Positions 9,037 through 17,541 of a stretch of 64,000 bases of DNA are shown here, piece after piece. Source of the DNA: JAICMB01 sp963802915 (GTDB taxonomy: Bacteria; Acidobacteriota; Terriglobia; Bryobacterales; Bryobacteraceae); assembly GCA_963802915.1 (NCBI GenBank), contig CAWDKQ010000016.1:124001-188000 (forward strand), given 5' to 3'. The first letter of the stretch is position 1. Each line of letters begins with the position of its first letter. Below the pieces are notes generated by a model. It did no database searches and was not told where the DNA came from. It was given only the letters and a program-made list of their open reading frames with translations. A program made the translations under genes and the position numbers.

Positions 9037-10203
9037 ATGCGTAAAATCAAGACCGCTATCATAGGCACCGGCTTCATGGGCAAGGTGCATGCCGAGCAAG
9101 TTCGCCGATTAGGCAACGTCGAGATCGCCGCGGTTGCTTCCGCGACGGACCAACTCGCCAAAGATTTTGGCGATGCGATCGGAGTCGACCGCACTACGGG
9201 CGATTACACGACGATTCTTTCCGATCCATCCATTGAAGCGGTGCATGTACTGACGCCCAATGCGCTGCACTATCCGATATCGAAGGCGGCGCTCAATGCC
9301 GGCAAGAATGTGCTTTGTGAAAAACCCTTCACAGTGAATGTCGCGGAAGCTCGCGAGCTCGTCGATCTTGCGGCTAAGACGGGTAAGGCCAATGCGCTCG
9401 AACATAACCTGCGCTATTACCCGGTGGTACAACAGGTTCGCCGCATGATCGAGAACGGGGATCTCGGTGAGATTCTCATCGTCCAGGGAACGTATTCGCA
9501 GGACTGGCTCTTATACGACACGGACTGGAACTGGCGCATCGAAACGAAAGACAACGGCGCGCTGCGCGCGATGGGCGACATCGGATCGCATTGGATGGAC
9601 ATGATCCAACACGTCACCGGGATGAAAATCACGGCCGTGTGCGCCGAGCTTCAGACATTCCATAAGACGCGCAAGAAACCGAAAGGTCCCATTGAGACGT
9701 TCGCCGGAAAGAACTTACAACCGGAGGATTACACAGAAGTGCCGATCGAGACCGACGATTTCGGCGCGGTAATGCTGCATTTGGGAGATCGCGCGCGCGG
9801 ATCGTTCACGGTCAGCCAGATGTCGGCGGGGTGCAAGAACCGTTTCACATTTGAAATCTTCGGAACCAAGAGCGGCGTCGGCTGGAATCAGGAGCGTCCG
9901 GATGAATTGTGGATCGGACAACGCAACACTCCGAACCAGATCATCATTAAGGATCCTTCTCTTCTGTATCCCAAAGCTGCGGCGTTCGCCGATCTGCCAG
10001 GCGGTCACAGCGAAGGCTATGACGATTGTCACAAACAGGTTTTCAAACGTTTCTACGCCAAGGTGGCCGATCCTTCCGCGCCAGCGGATTATCCGACATT
10101 CGCCGATGGTTTGTGGGGCATGATTCTTCTCGAAAAAGTGCGCGAGAGCGCTCAGAAACGGGCGTGGGTGGATGTGGCGGAATCGGCGGGAGCGGGCCGG
10201 TGA
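9037..10203 (+). CDS. Gfo/Idh/MocA family NAD(P)-dependent sugar oxidoreductase
   Basis: A 388-residue cytoplasmic dehydrogenase. The Rossmann motif IIGTGFMGKVHAE is at the N-terminus and the catalytic CEKPFTVN near residue 93. GAGGAAAG precedes the ATG at a normal distance. Its TGA overlaps the GTG of the DUF1080 gene (GTGA), which indicates coupled translation. In known systems such a pair oxidises a glycoside at C3 and then splits the 3-keto sugar; that pathway is inferred here from the pairing. Substrate unknown. Confidence 0.9.
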   Translation: MRKIKTAIIGTGFMGKVHAEQVRRLGNVEIAAVASATDQLAKDFGDAIGVDRTTGDYTTILSDPSIEAVHVLTPNALHYPISKAALNAGKNVLCEKPFTVNVAEARELVDLAAKTGKANALEHNLRYYPVVQQVRRMIENGDLGEILIVQGTYSQDWLLYDTDWNWRIETKDNGALRAMGDIGSHWMDMIQHVTGMKITAVCAELQTFHKTRKKPKGPIETFAGKNLQPEDYTEVPIETDDFGAVMLHLGDRARGSFTVSQMSAGCKNRFTFEIFGTKSGVGWNQERPDELWIGQRNTPNQIIIKDPSLLYPKAAAFADLPGGHSEGYDDCHKQVFKRFYAKVADPSAPADYPTFADGLWGMILLEKVRESAQKRAWVDVAESAGAGR

Positions 10204-10994
10204 GGATTTTTGCAGTCGCTTTATTTGTGTTGAGTGCCTGGGCGCAGAATCCCGCGCCCAACACTCTCACACCGGAGGAGTCCAAGGCCGGCTGGATCCT
10301 GTTGTTCGATGGCAAAACCATGAATCACTGGGTGGACCCACGGCAAAAAACGCCGCCGGGCGATGCCTGGACCATCGAGGATGGATGCCTCAAAGCAAAA
10401 GCAAATCCACGCATTACGGAAGATCTGTTTTCGCAAGACACATATCGCGATTTTGAGTTGGAATGGGATTGGAAGATTTCGCCGGCGGGAAATAGCGGAT
10501 TAAAGTATCGCATTCAGGATCACGTCTGGGTGCCTCCCCTGCCCGGGATGAATTTCGAATCGCATGTGGAGCACGCGTACGACAGCCGCATCACGGCCCG
10601 GCCCGATCATGGGCAGGATTATGTGGTCGGCTTCGAATACCAAATGACGGACGACACCAGCAACGGGGATGCCGTGAACAATATTAAACACACCGCTGCC
10701 GCGCTGTACGATATGGTGGCGCCATCGAGCCATCCATTGAGGCCGGTGGGCGAATTCAATCATTCCCGGATCGTTTTGCGCGGCAATCATGTCGAGCATT
10801 GGCTGAACGGAGTGAAGGTAGTGGATTCGTCGCTGGACTCACCGGACGCACTACAGGGGATCGGGAAACGATGGAAAGTTGCGCCGCACGTTTATGAATT
10901 GCTGGCCAAACAACCGCACAAGGACTGCCCAATTTCGCTGCAGAACCACGGCAACGATGCGTGGTTCCGCAGCATTAAGATCCGAAAACTCTAA
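10200..10994 (+). CDS. Secreted DUF1080 / 3-keto-disaccharide hydrolase domain protein
   Basis: The DUF1080 fold is a concanavalin-like jelly roll; characterised members hydrolyse 3-keto-glycosides. The start is the GTG at 10200, overlapping the stop of the preceding oxidoreductase and followed by a short signal peptide (MRIFAVALFVLSAWAQ). Typical elements are WILLFDGKTMNHW, AWTIEDGCLKA, FELEWDWKISPAGNSGLKYRI and the last strand WFRSIKIRKL. It gives 264 residues, a normal size. An in-frame start upstream at 10026 lies inside the oxidoreductase and is not credible. Confidence 0.88.
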   Translation: MRIFAVALFVLSAWAQNPAPNTLTPEESKAGWILLFDGKTMNHWVDPRQKTPPGDAWTIEDGCLKAKANPRITEDLFSQDTYRDFELEWDWKISPAGNSGLKYRIQDHVWVPPLPGMNFESHVEHAYDSRITARPDHGQDYVVGFEYQMTDDTSNGDAVNNIKHTAAALYDMVAPSSHPLRPVGEFNHSRIVLRGNHVEHWLNGVKVVDSSLDSPDALQGIGKRWKVAPHVYELLAKQPHKDCPISLQNHGNDAWFRSIKIRKL

Positions 10995-11043
10995 GAGGAT
11001 AAGACCGCTCCCTCCGGCCACGGCTCAGAAAGGAGACTTCTGA

Positions 11044-11517
11044 TCAGGTTCCCACTGTGGCCAAACACAATGGCGCGGGTAGTTGGTGAAAGCGCGGCAG
11101 CGTGGCCTGGCGAAGGGCCGCTTGAGTGATTCGGGTGACTTCCGTGGAATCGAAAGGTTGGGCTAAAACATCGTAGCCACCAAGATTCAGTACCTCCGCC
11201 CAAAGAGCTTCGTCAGCGAAAGGGGCTGTGACAATCACGCTCGGGGCTCCGGGGCGAACGACCGTAATAGCGAGAAACTCGCGCCAACTCTCATCGGCAA
11301 TGACTACCGCGATGTTGAGCTTGTCGAGAAGCGCAACGGCTTCCCTCTGAGTGGTGGCCTCATGAACGGTCCACCCGTTGGCTGCGAGAATCGCGGGAAG
11401 CGAAGCACGCGTCTTCTCACACGGTGACAGTATCAGAACTGCGTTTTTACCGGCAGGTGAAGTGGAATGCGGTTGCACGGTACTACCAGTGTAGCGGGCA
11501 AAAGAGAAAATTCTCAC
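11044..11517 (-). CDS. Receiver-like domain protein with degenerate active site
   Basis: A 157-residue product whose middle (about 27-145) has the alternating strand/helix pattern of a response-regulator receiver. The acidic position is in VVIADES, but the conserved Lys before Pro at the end of strand 5 is Gln (DVLAQPFD instead of xxxKPFD). Phosphorylation-driven switching may be lost or altered. It is a single-domain protein with no output module, downstream-facing to the giant kinase gene but separated by 65 bases and read from its own start. The true start could be a few codons inside. Confidence 0.6.
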   Translation of the reverse strand: MRIFSFARYTGSTVQPHSTSPAGKNAVLILSPCEKTRASLPAILAANGWTVHEATTQREAVALLDKLNIAVVIADESWREFLAITVVRPGAPSVIVTAPFADEALWAEVLNLGGYDVLAQPFDSTEVTRITQAALRQATLPRFHQLPAPLCLATVGT

Positions 11518-11581
11518 TTTATATCACAAGATTTTCGATTCTGTAACCGTGAGGTTAGTTACTTTGCGAAGGTTAACGGAA

Positions 11582-14500
11582 CTACTTGAAACGAACTGGC
11601 AAAGTTACGACAACCGCAACTCTCTGTCCGTTTCGCAAAGCCGGCTTGAATCTCCACTGCGCCACGGCCTCGATGGCGCTCTTTTCCAATCTTGGATCTG
11701 GTGACTTGACCACCCTGCACGCAGTAGGTTCCCCTCCGTCGTCGATTACACATTCCACGTCGACAACCCCATGTATTCCCGCATCGCGAGCCGCGCGGGG
11801 ATAGCTTGGACTTACCATTATTGTTGGTAATGGTGGAGAGATCTCGTCGCCGATTATAACCGCTCTCATCTTCCAGCGGTTCTGCGCAAATTTGAGATGT
11901 TCCGTTGCCTTGGGATATTTCGGATCGAGGGCTAGAGTCCGTTCGTAATCAGCAATAGCGTCCTGAAACTGACCAAGGCGGTAATGAGCACCAGCGCGGT
12001 TGTAATATGCGGCTGCCGAACTGGGATCGAGGCGGATCGCGTCTCCGAATATGCCAATCGCCTCTTTCCATTGATAGGCTTCGGTGAGTGTGATCCCGTG
12101 TCTGATCGCGGCTTCCGCCTGCGATTTGGCATCCGCCGCAGGCTGAGGTTTCGTGGTGGATACCGGGGGCGGAGGTGGTCCCGCCGCGGGAGGTAGCGGG
12201 ATGGTTGCCGGGCTCGGTGTCGGCGCGATGACGACGCTGGTAGCCGGTGCTTCCAAAATCTTTTGTGGAGTCTCGGAGTCGGCCGGGTTTTTCGTTACGG
12301 CTGTGGTCTTCGGCGCCGAAGCAGATGGCGGCGGAGCAATGTTCTTCCATTCCAGGCGCACTTCCTGTCCGGGCGCAAAACGCTGCGCGATAAGCTTCGA
12401 GGATCCATCCACCGCAACAGACAGGCCATCCGTCCCACCTTTCACCTGCATCGAAAACGGCGACGCGCCGTCCGTTCGTTTCGTTATGTCCCCCACTCGG
12501 AGTTCGATGCCGGCGGGAGCCCCAACCAAGATGAGATTGGCATTCTCGGGTTCCAGCCGGAACGAAGCGACTTTCGAAGTGCCCTGAGCGATTTTCACTC
12601 GCTGCGATGGCGGGGTCTGATATCCCACCTTCTCGACGTGGACGTCATGTTCGCCGGCATCGATCTCGGTGCGAAAAGATCCACGCGTATCGGTTCGAAA
12701 GCGACGTTTGCCGTCGACGACCACGAGAACCGCGGGAACGCTCGTCTCGATAACGAGAGTTCCGGGAAGCAGCGTCTTCTGGCTCGTGGCGGCGGATGGC
12801 GCCGCGGGAACCGGAGAAGGCGTCGCAAGAGGCTGAAGCGTCAGTTCCACCAACGCATTGGGCTTCGCGGCATCTACTGTCAGCGTTTCGTGCAGAGGCT
12901 CAAAGTCCTTCAATTGCACGGCCGCCTGATATTGTCCTGGCGGAAGATCGAACCTGCAATGCGGCGTCACACAGGAACGTTCGCCCAGACGCACTGACGC
13001 ACCTGGCGGATCGGTCCTAATTTCAATTGGAACGAGTTGAGCCGGTGCGACTTGCGCCGGTGCGGCCTGCTTCACAAACAGCTTTGGCACGACCAGAAGA
13101 ATGGCCAAACCGAGAACGGCAACCGCGGTTCCAACACCGATTGGAATCCACGGTATGGGTTTCCGTTGAGCGGCGAGCGCGGTTTCAATACGTTTTCGAG
13201 CACGACTCGCGATTTGTAATATCTCCGCGTCCGATGGATGGGCTATGGCAACGGCGCTCACCTCGGCAAGCGAGCGACGCAGTTCGCGTTTAGGCGTTCC
13301 CGGAGCGATCAAGGATTCGATGCTCAGGAGCCGCTCTAAATCCCGCTGTCGCGAGGCTTGCAACTCAGCTTCGCGTTGTCCGATCTTCCATTCCGACTCG
13401 AACCGGTTCTTCAATTCCGACAAGCGCGGATCATGTCCCCACTTTTGTTCAGAGGCTTGAATTTCGCGCAGAGCCTCTTCCAGGCGGCCGTTCTGATATA
13501 GTTCCGAGATTTTCGAAAGAGTCTCGACGATAAAGTGTTCACGTTCGACCGCCGTCTGTTGCTCTCGAATGCGCTCAACGGCCGTCGACAGAAGCTGGAT
13601 TAGTTGCTCTTCGTCCGGATATTGTGTCGCGGCCGGCTGTAAGAGCTGCACAGCCTCTTGCGGGCGGCCAAGGGCCAATCGCTCTTTGGCCTTTTCCACC
13701 ACGGCCATAATTTCGTGGCGCCGTTTTTCGCGCTGCCGATCAGCAATCTCTCTCTCATGTGCGGATCGGCTCGCCTGGGTAGCGTTCCGGCATCGCAAAA
13801 GCCGTTCCGAATCGGAGTATTCGCGTAATCCGTCGTCGAGCAGCGCGAGCGCGCGATCGAATTCACCCGCTCGCGCGAGTCCCTCGGCCTCCCGAATCAG
13901 ATTCGAGATGGCTTCCTCACGCTGCTGGCCGCGAAGCCGGTGTTGAGCCAGATCCAGCAATGCAGTGACTTCCGGGTCGCCCGGGAACTCATGCGTGGCT
14001 CGTAAAAGCACCTCGGTCGCGGTGGCGGGGCGGCCCGCGTTGATCAAGCCTTGTGCCTCAACAATTAGTCGCCGGATGGCCGCGGACCGGCCTTGCCGCT
14101 CAAATCCTTCTTCCGCCTGCTTGCGAAGCGCGGCGAGCGCGGCAGTATCTCCATAGGCGCGCACAAACGCGTTGATGCGTTCGAGAGCCTCAGCAAATCG
14201 ACTGTCATTGCAAAGAGCTGTGGTTTTCTCAACGGCGTCGTCGAGAGCGGCTTGCCTTTGGCGAGCGGCTTTCGCGGCGGCAATGTTCTGCATCAGCTCA
14301 CGAAGCGCGGCCGCGCCTGGGTAACGATCCAGCGCGCTCCGCAGTTTTTGGATCGCGGCTTCGAACTCTCCCCTGTCGGCAAGCGCGCGGGCCTCCGAAC
14401 CTATTTGCGCCACCGCCTGGGCCTGCTTCTGCTCGCTGAGTTGCTCCTCGGCGTACGCAGCCAAGTCGCGCAACTCCGCGGAATCCGGAAACTCGGCCCG

Positions 14501-16069
14501 GCATTGGGCAAGATGCTTGACCGCTTCCTCGTATTGCCGCTTGCGAAGCAATTCTTTAGCTTCGGCAGTAGAAGACTCGAGTCGTTTGCGGCGCGCCAAC
14601 TCCGCTTTCCCGCCGCGAACGCGCTCCCACAGCGCGGCGACTTCCTCCGACGCGGGATATTGCGAAGCAATCCGACCGAGGGCTTCCGAGGCCTCTTCGT
14701 AACTCTGAAGAAGCATGAGTCCCCGAATCCGGCTCAACTCGTCGCGCAGATGCCGTTCGCGCTGCCGTGACTCGATCCTGGTCTGCAAGTCGGAGAGGAG
14801 ATCCGCCGCTTTTTCGTTCTTGGGATCGGCGGCGAGCGCTTCGGAGAGACTCTCGCGGGCTAACGTTAAATCGCCGCGGTTCATCGCGAGGCCGGCCTGT
14901 TCGAGATGTTGTTCGGCACGCTGCGCCTTCAGCCAGGCGGCTCTGGCCTCCTCCAAGAGCACGTGTATTTTCGGGTTCGATTTATCCAAGCGCAAAGCGG
15001 ACTCGAACTTCTCTATCGCTTGCTGGAAACTTCTTTCGTCGAGACGTACGCGTCCTTCTGACACCAACGCTTCAATCCGGGGTCGAAGCGTTTTTTCGCG
15101 AATGAGACGCTGAAGATTCTCTCGAAGTTCGCGGGCAGTCGGATTTCCTGGCTCGATATCGAGCGCCTGCCGAATCTTGCTCTGTGCATCCTCCAATTGT
15201 CCGGACTCTATGAGATTGCGCGCTCCGGACACCAGGTCGCGGACGCTTTCCCGGCGTAAGTCGAGAATGACCGGCTCCAAATCGAACTGCAGGTCCTCGA
15301 GGCTCTGATAGCGGGCTTCGCGATCCTTCGCAAGCAGCTTAATCATGGCGTTCTCCAGAGCTTCAGGACAATCCGGAGTACAGCCGCGGAGTGGCTCCGG
15401 GGTCATATTCATGATGTTGTGCATCAGCTTCGCCATTTCAAGCGCATGAAACGGGTGCTTGCCGGTGAGCAGCTTATAAGAAGTGACTCCGTAGGCAAAG
15501 ATGTCGCACAACGCGTCGGACGCGGAGCCATAAAACTGTTCCGGCGCCATGTATGGAAACGTCCCCAGCAGCGACCCCTTGGGCGTGATCCGGGCCGCGG
15601 ACGTTTGGGTCACAAGAGCAATGCCGAAGTCGAGTATCTTCACCAGGCCATCGGGAAGCAGCATAGCGTTCGCCGGTTTCACATCGCGGTGTACTACGCC
15701 GTTCTTATGCGCATGATCCAATCCGGCGGCGACCTGCACCATGATGTCCAGCTTCTGGAGCAGGGTCAGAGGAACACTGCGATCGATCATGTGCTCGAGA
15801 TCCTGTCCGTCGAGCAGTTCCATTACGATGTAAGGGGAGCCGTTGTGCTCACCGAAATCGTAGATGGTCACGATGTTTTTGTGGCGCAGCTTGCCCGCTG
15901 CCGCAGCCTCGTTGCGAAATCGTGTCAGCAGCTCAGGCTCGCCGCCGGCCGTAAGAGTCTTGATGGCCACCATTCGGCCGACTGTGGGATCAAACGCGCG
16001 GAAGACCTGTCCGAAGCCACCATGGCCCAGTTCCGATTGCACTTCGTATCGACCGATGCGGTGCATCAT
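11582..16069 (-). CDS. Ser/Thr protein kinase with TPR-like solenoid, PEGA domains and TonB-type C-terminus
   Basis: A 1495-residue transmembrane kinase. Kinase domain about residues 8-270: loop GHGGFGQV, ATP Lys K37, catalytic HRD (127-129) and DFG (D147). Residues about 280-960 are helical repeats with TPR-like spacing. One membrane helix (IPIGVGTAVAVLGLAILLVV) sits near residue 980. Outside follow PEGA-type beta repeats, a Pro-rich linker, two or three TPRs and a C-terminal TonB-like domain (SPSYPRAARDAGIHGVVDVE...WRFKP). Kinase and solenoid would be cytoplasmic, the rest periplasmic. A kinase joined to a TonB-type end suggests envelope signalling. It lies 84 bases after sixA. Confidence 0.88.
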   Translation of the reverse strand: MMHRIGRYEVQSELGHGGFGQVFRAFDPTVGRMVAIKTLTAGGEPELLTRFRNEAAAAGKLRHKNIVTIYDFGEHNGSPYIVMELLDGQDLEHMIDRSVPLTLLQKLDIMVQVAAGLDHAHKNGVVHRDVKPANAMLLPDGLVKILDFGIALVTQTSAARITPKGSLLGTFPYMAPEQFYGSASDALCDIFAYGVTSYKLLTGKHPFHALEMAKLMHNIMNMTPEPLRGCTPDCPEALENAMIKLLAKDREARYQSLEDLQFDLEPVILDLRRESVRDLVSGARNLIESGQLEDAQSKIRQALDIEPGNPTARELRENLQRLIREKTLRPRIEALVSEGRVRLDERSFQQAIEKFESALRLDKSNPKIHVLLEEARAAWLKAQRAEQHLEQAGLAMNRGDLTLARESLSEALAADPKNEKAADLLSDLQTRIESRQRERHLRDELSRIRGLMLLQSYEEASEALGRIASQYPASEEVAALWERVRGGKAELARRKRLESSTAEAKELLRKRQYEEAVKHLAQCRAEFPDSAELRDLAAYAEEQLSEQKQAQAVAQIGSEARALADRGEFEAAIQKLRSALDRYPGAAALRELMQNIAAAKAARQRQAALDDAVEKTTALCNDSRFAEALERINAFVRAYGDTAALAALRKQAEEGFERQGRSAAIRRLIVEAQGLINAGRPATATEVLLRATHEFPGDPEVTALLDLAQHRLRGQQREEAISNLIREAEGLARAGEFDRALALLDDGLREYSDSERLLRCRNATQASRSAHEREIADRQREKRRHEIMAVVEKAKERLALGRPQEAVQLLQPAATQYPDEEQLIQLLSTAVERIREQQTAVEREHFIVETLSKISELYQNGRLEEALREIQASEQKWGHDPRLSELKNRFESEWKIGQREAELQASRQRDLERLLSIESLIAPGTPKRELRRSLAEVSAVAIAHPSDAEILQIASRARKRIETALAAQRKPIPWIPIGVGTAVAVLGLAILLVVPKLFVKQAAPAQVAPAQLVPIEIRTDPPGASVRLGERSCVTPHCRFDLPPGQYQAAVQLKDFEPLHETLTVDAAKPNALVELTLQPLATPSPVPAAPSAATSQKTLLPGTLVIETSVPAVLVVVDGKRRFRTDTRGSFRTEIDAGEHDVHVEKVGYQTPPSQRVKIAQGTSKVASFRLEPENANLILVGAPAGIELRVGDITKRTDGASPFSMQVKGGTDGLSVAVDGSSKLIAQRFAPGQEVRLEWKNIAPPPSASAPKTTAVTKNPADSETPQKILEAPATSVVIAPTPSPATIPLPPAAGPPPPPVSTTKPQPAADAKSQAEAAIRHGITLTEAYQWKEAIGIFGDAIRLDPSSAAAYYNRAGAHYRLGQFQDAIADYERTLALDPKYPKATEHLKFAQNRWKMRAVIIGDEISPPLPTIMVSPSYPRAARDAGIHGVVDVECVIDDGGEPTACRVVKSPDPRLEKSAIEAVAQWRFKPALRNGQRVAVVVTLPVRFK

Positions 16070-16153
16070 CTCGCGTTCGCCAGCGCCTTTGCCAGATGGC
16101 CACGTTCACCCCAAACGGTGGGTGGCAATCTGTTGATAATACAGCAAGTGCGA

Positions 16154-16660
16154 TCACGAACGCGTGACTTCAGCGTGACGGGCCAGGGCGGGTGTGAAAA
16201 TCCATTTCAGTTCGCCATGCGGTTCTTGCCCCATGCGCTCCATGAAGATCCGCACAAGCGCGCCTTTCTTCAAGTCCAAAACAAGGGAAGGCGCACCCAA
16301 GAGATAGGCGGCCAAATGACTCAGATGCGGCTCGTGTCCCGCGAGCAGGATCTGTTTCGACTTGACGTGGGAACGCAGTTCTTTCCAGGTTTGTTCCGGT
16401 TCCGCTTGTGGAAGCAAAGACTGCGTTTCGATCATGCGAGATTTTCCGGGGAGCAAATCGCGCGCAATCTCAGCGGTTTCCACCGCGCGCCGGTAGGGGC
16501 TGGTCAGAATAAGGTCGGGACCTGGCTTCTTCACGAAGGCGACTCTGATCACGCGGTCGACATCACTCTTTCCCTTGGGAGTGAGTTTGCGGTCCGCTTC
16601 CACGACGCTTCCGGAGCGCGGCTCAGCATCGCCGTGCCGCAGGATGAAGATGTCCGTCAT
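16154..16660 (-). CDS. sixA: SixA-like histidine phosphatase
   Basis: A 168-residue single-domain histidine phosphatase; E. coli SixA removes phosphate from phosphohistidine. The catalytic RHG is at residues 8-10 (IFILRHGDAE), the SPYRRAVETAE block near 55 and the second His in LLAGHEPHLS near 113. I start at the ATG at 16660, which overlaps the CHAD stop as ATGA; a longer frame begins at 16741 inside the CHAD gene and adds no family sequence. Third gene of the ppx-CHAD-sixA operon. Confidence 0.88.
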   Translation of the reverse strand: MTDIFILRHGDAEPRSGSVVEADRKLTPKGKSDVDRVIRVAFVKKPGPDLILTSPYRRAVETAEIARDLLPGKSRMIETQSLLPQAEPEQTWKELRSHVKSKQILLAGHEPHLSHLAAYLLGAPSLVLDLKKGALVRIFMERMGQEPHGELKWIFTPALARHAEVTRS

Positions 16661-17541
16661 GATGACGATTGCGGCGATGGAACGTGACTCAGGTAATGAA
16701 TCCAAGTGTCCTTCTGCGCCGGGTCCATTGTCTTTTGCCAATACGCCCGGAAAGCGCGAATTTGGGCCAGCGCTTTTTTCGCGAGCTTATCCTTGGCATC
16801 GTTCACCAGAGGTTTGTGTCCTTTGCGATAGTCGTCCAGCAGAGCCTGCGTGGCGAAACAATCATTGATGTCGCCGAGCCGCGTTTGAATCGTCTTCAAA
16901 ACTTTCATGCGCTCTTCAAGGGTTGGCCCATACTGCGGAGCAAAAATCTCGAGCGCATAACGGAACTTCTTGGAGCGGATGCGGAACTTGTGAAGCGTTT
17001 TGGGATCTGCGGCGGGATCCGCGGCAGACTGCCCCGCATCGAAGAAATCGGCGGCCAAGCCGGGTAAAGTCTCCTGCGCCACATCGGCCGGCGCCAAGGA
17101 CCCGCCCTTGCCGTTCGAAGCTTTACTCTCTAGCTTCGATTTCCATTTCTTGGCAATATCGCCCTCGTCGAGTTTGCTGAGAGCATGCGTGAAATCCGAA
17201 GCGTGAGTGATCCGGTCCTGTCTGATTTCACGAATCAGTTCGCCGGCCTTGGGCAGGCCGGAATCTTTGAGCAACTCCATCGCAATATCGAAATTGCGAA
17301 GCTCGCCGGCCGCTTCGAGAACCTTGCTCAGCTTCTTGTCGATGGTTCGGGCAACACTGGAAGGAAAGGCCGGAGCGAACACCTTCAGGCACTCCCGGGT
17401 CCGGCGGATCGCCACACGTACATCGTGTACCGCTTCGGGATCGGGTTTCTTTGCCGCCTTATGTATCTCTTTTGCGAGATGGTCGAGTAAATCGGATGCG
17501 GATTCAATCGGCGATACCGCGGGGGATTCGGTCGCTGTCAT
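16657..17541 (-). CDS. CHAD domain protein (polyphosphate-associated)
   Basis: CHAD is an all-helical domain with conserved histidines and basic residues that binds inorganic polyphosphate and is often found on polyphosphate granules. The 294-residue product opens with LAKEIHKAAKKPDPEAVHDVRVAIRRTRECLKVF, whose VHDVRVAIRR is the hallmark, and has a second half-repeat around LHKFRIRSKKFRYALEIF. It overlaps ppx upstream and sixA downstream by 4 bases each, so all three are translated as one unit. Confidence 0.92.
   Translation of the reverse strand: MTATESPAVSPIESASDLLDHLAKEIHKAAKKPDPEAVHDVRVAIRRTRECLKVFAPAFPSSVARTIDKKLSKVLEAAGELRNFDIAMELLKDSGLPKAGELIREIRQDRITHASDFTHALSKLDEGDIAKKWKSKLESKASNGKGGSLAPADVAQETLPGLAADFFDAGQSAADPAADPKTLHKFRIRSKKFRYALEIFAPQYGPTLEERMKVLKTIQTRLGDINDCFATQALLDDYRKGHKPLVNDAKDKLAKKALAQIRAFRAYWQKTMDPAQKDTWIHYLSHVPSPQSSS

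Noticed and set aside
15419..16687. 422-codon open frame on the plus strand
   Set aside because: Antisense of the giant kinase and sixA; no ribosome site or recognisable sequence.
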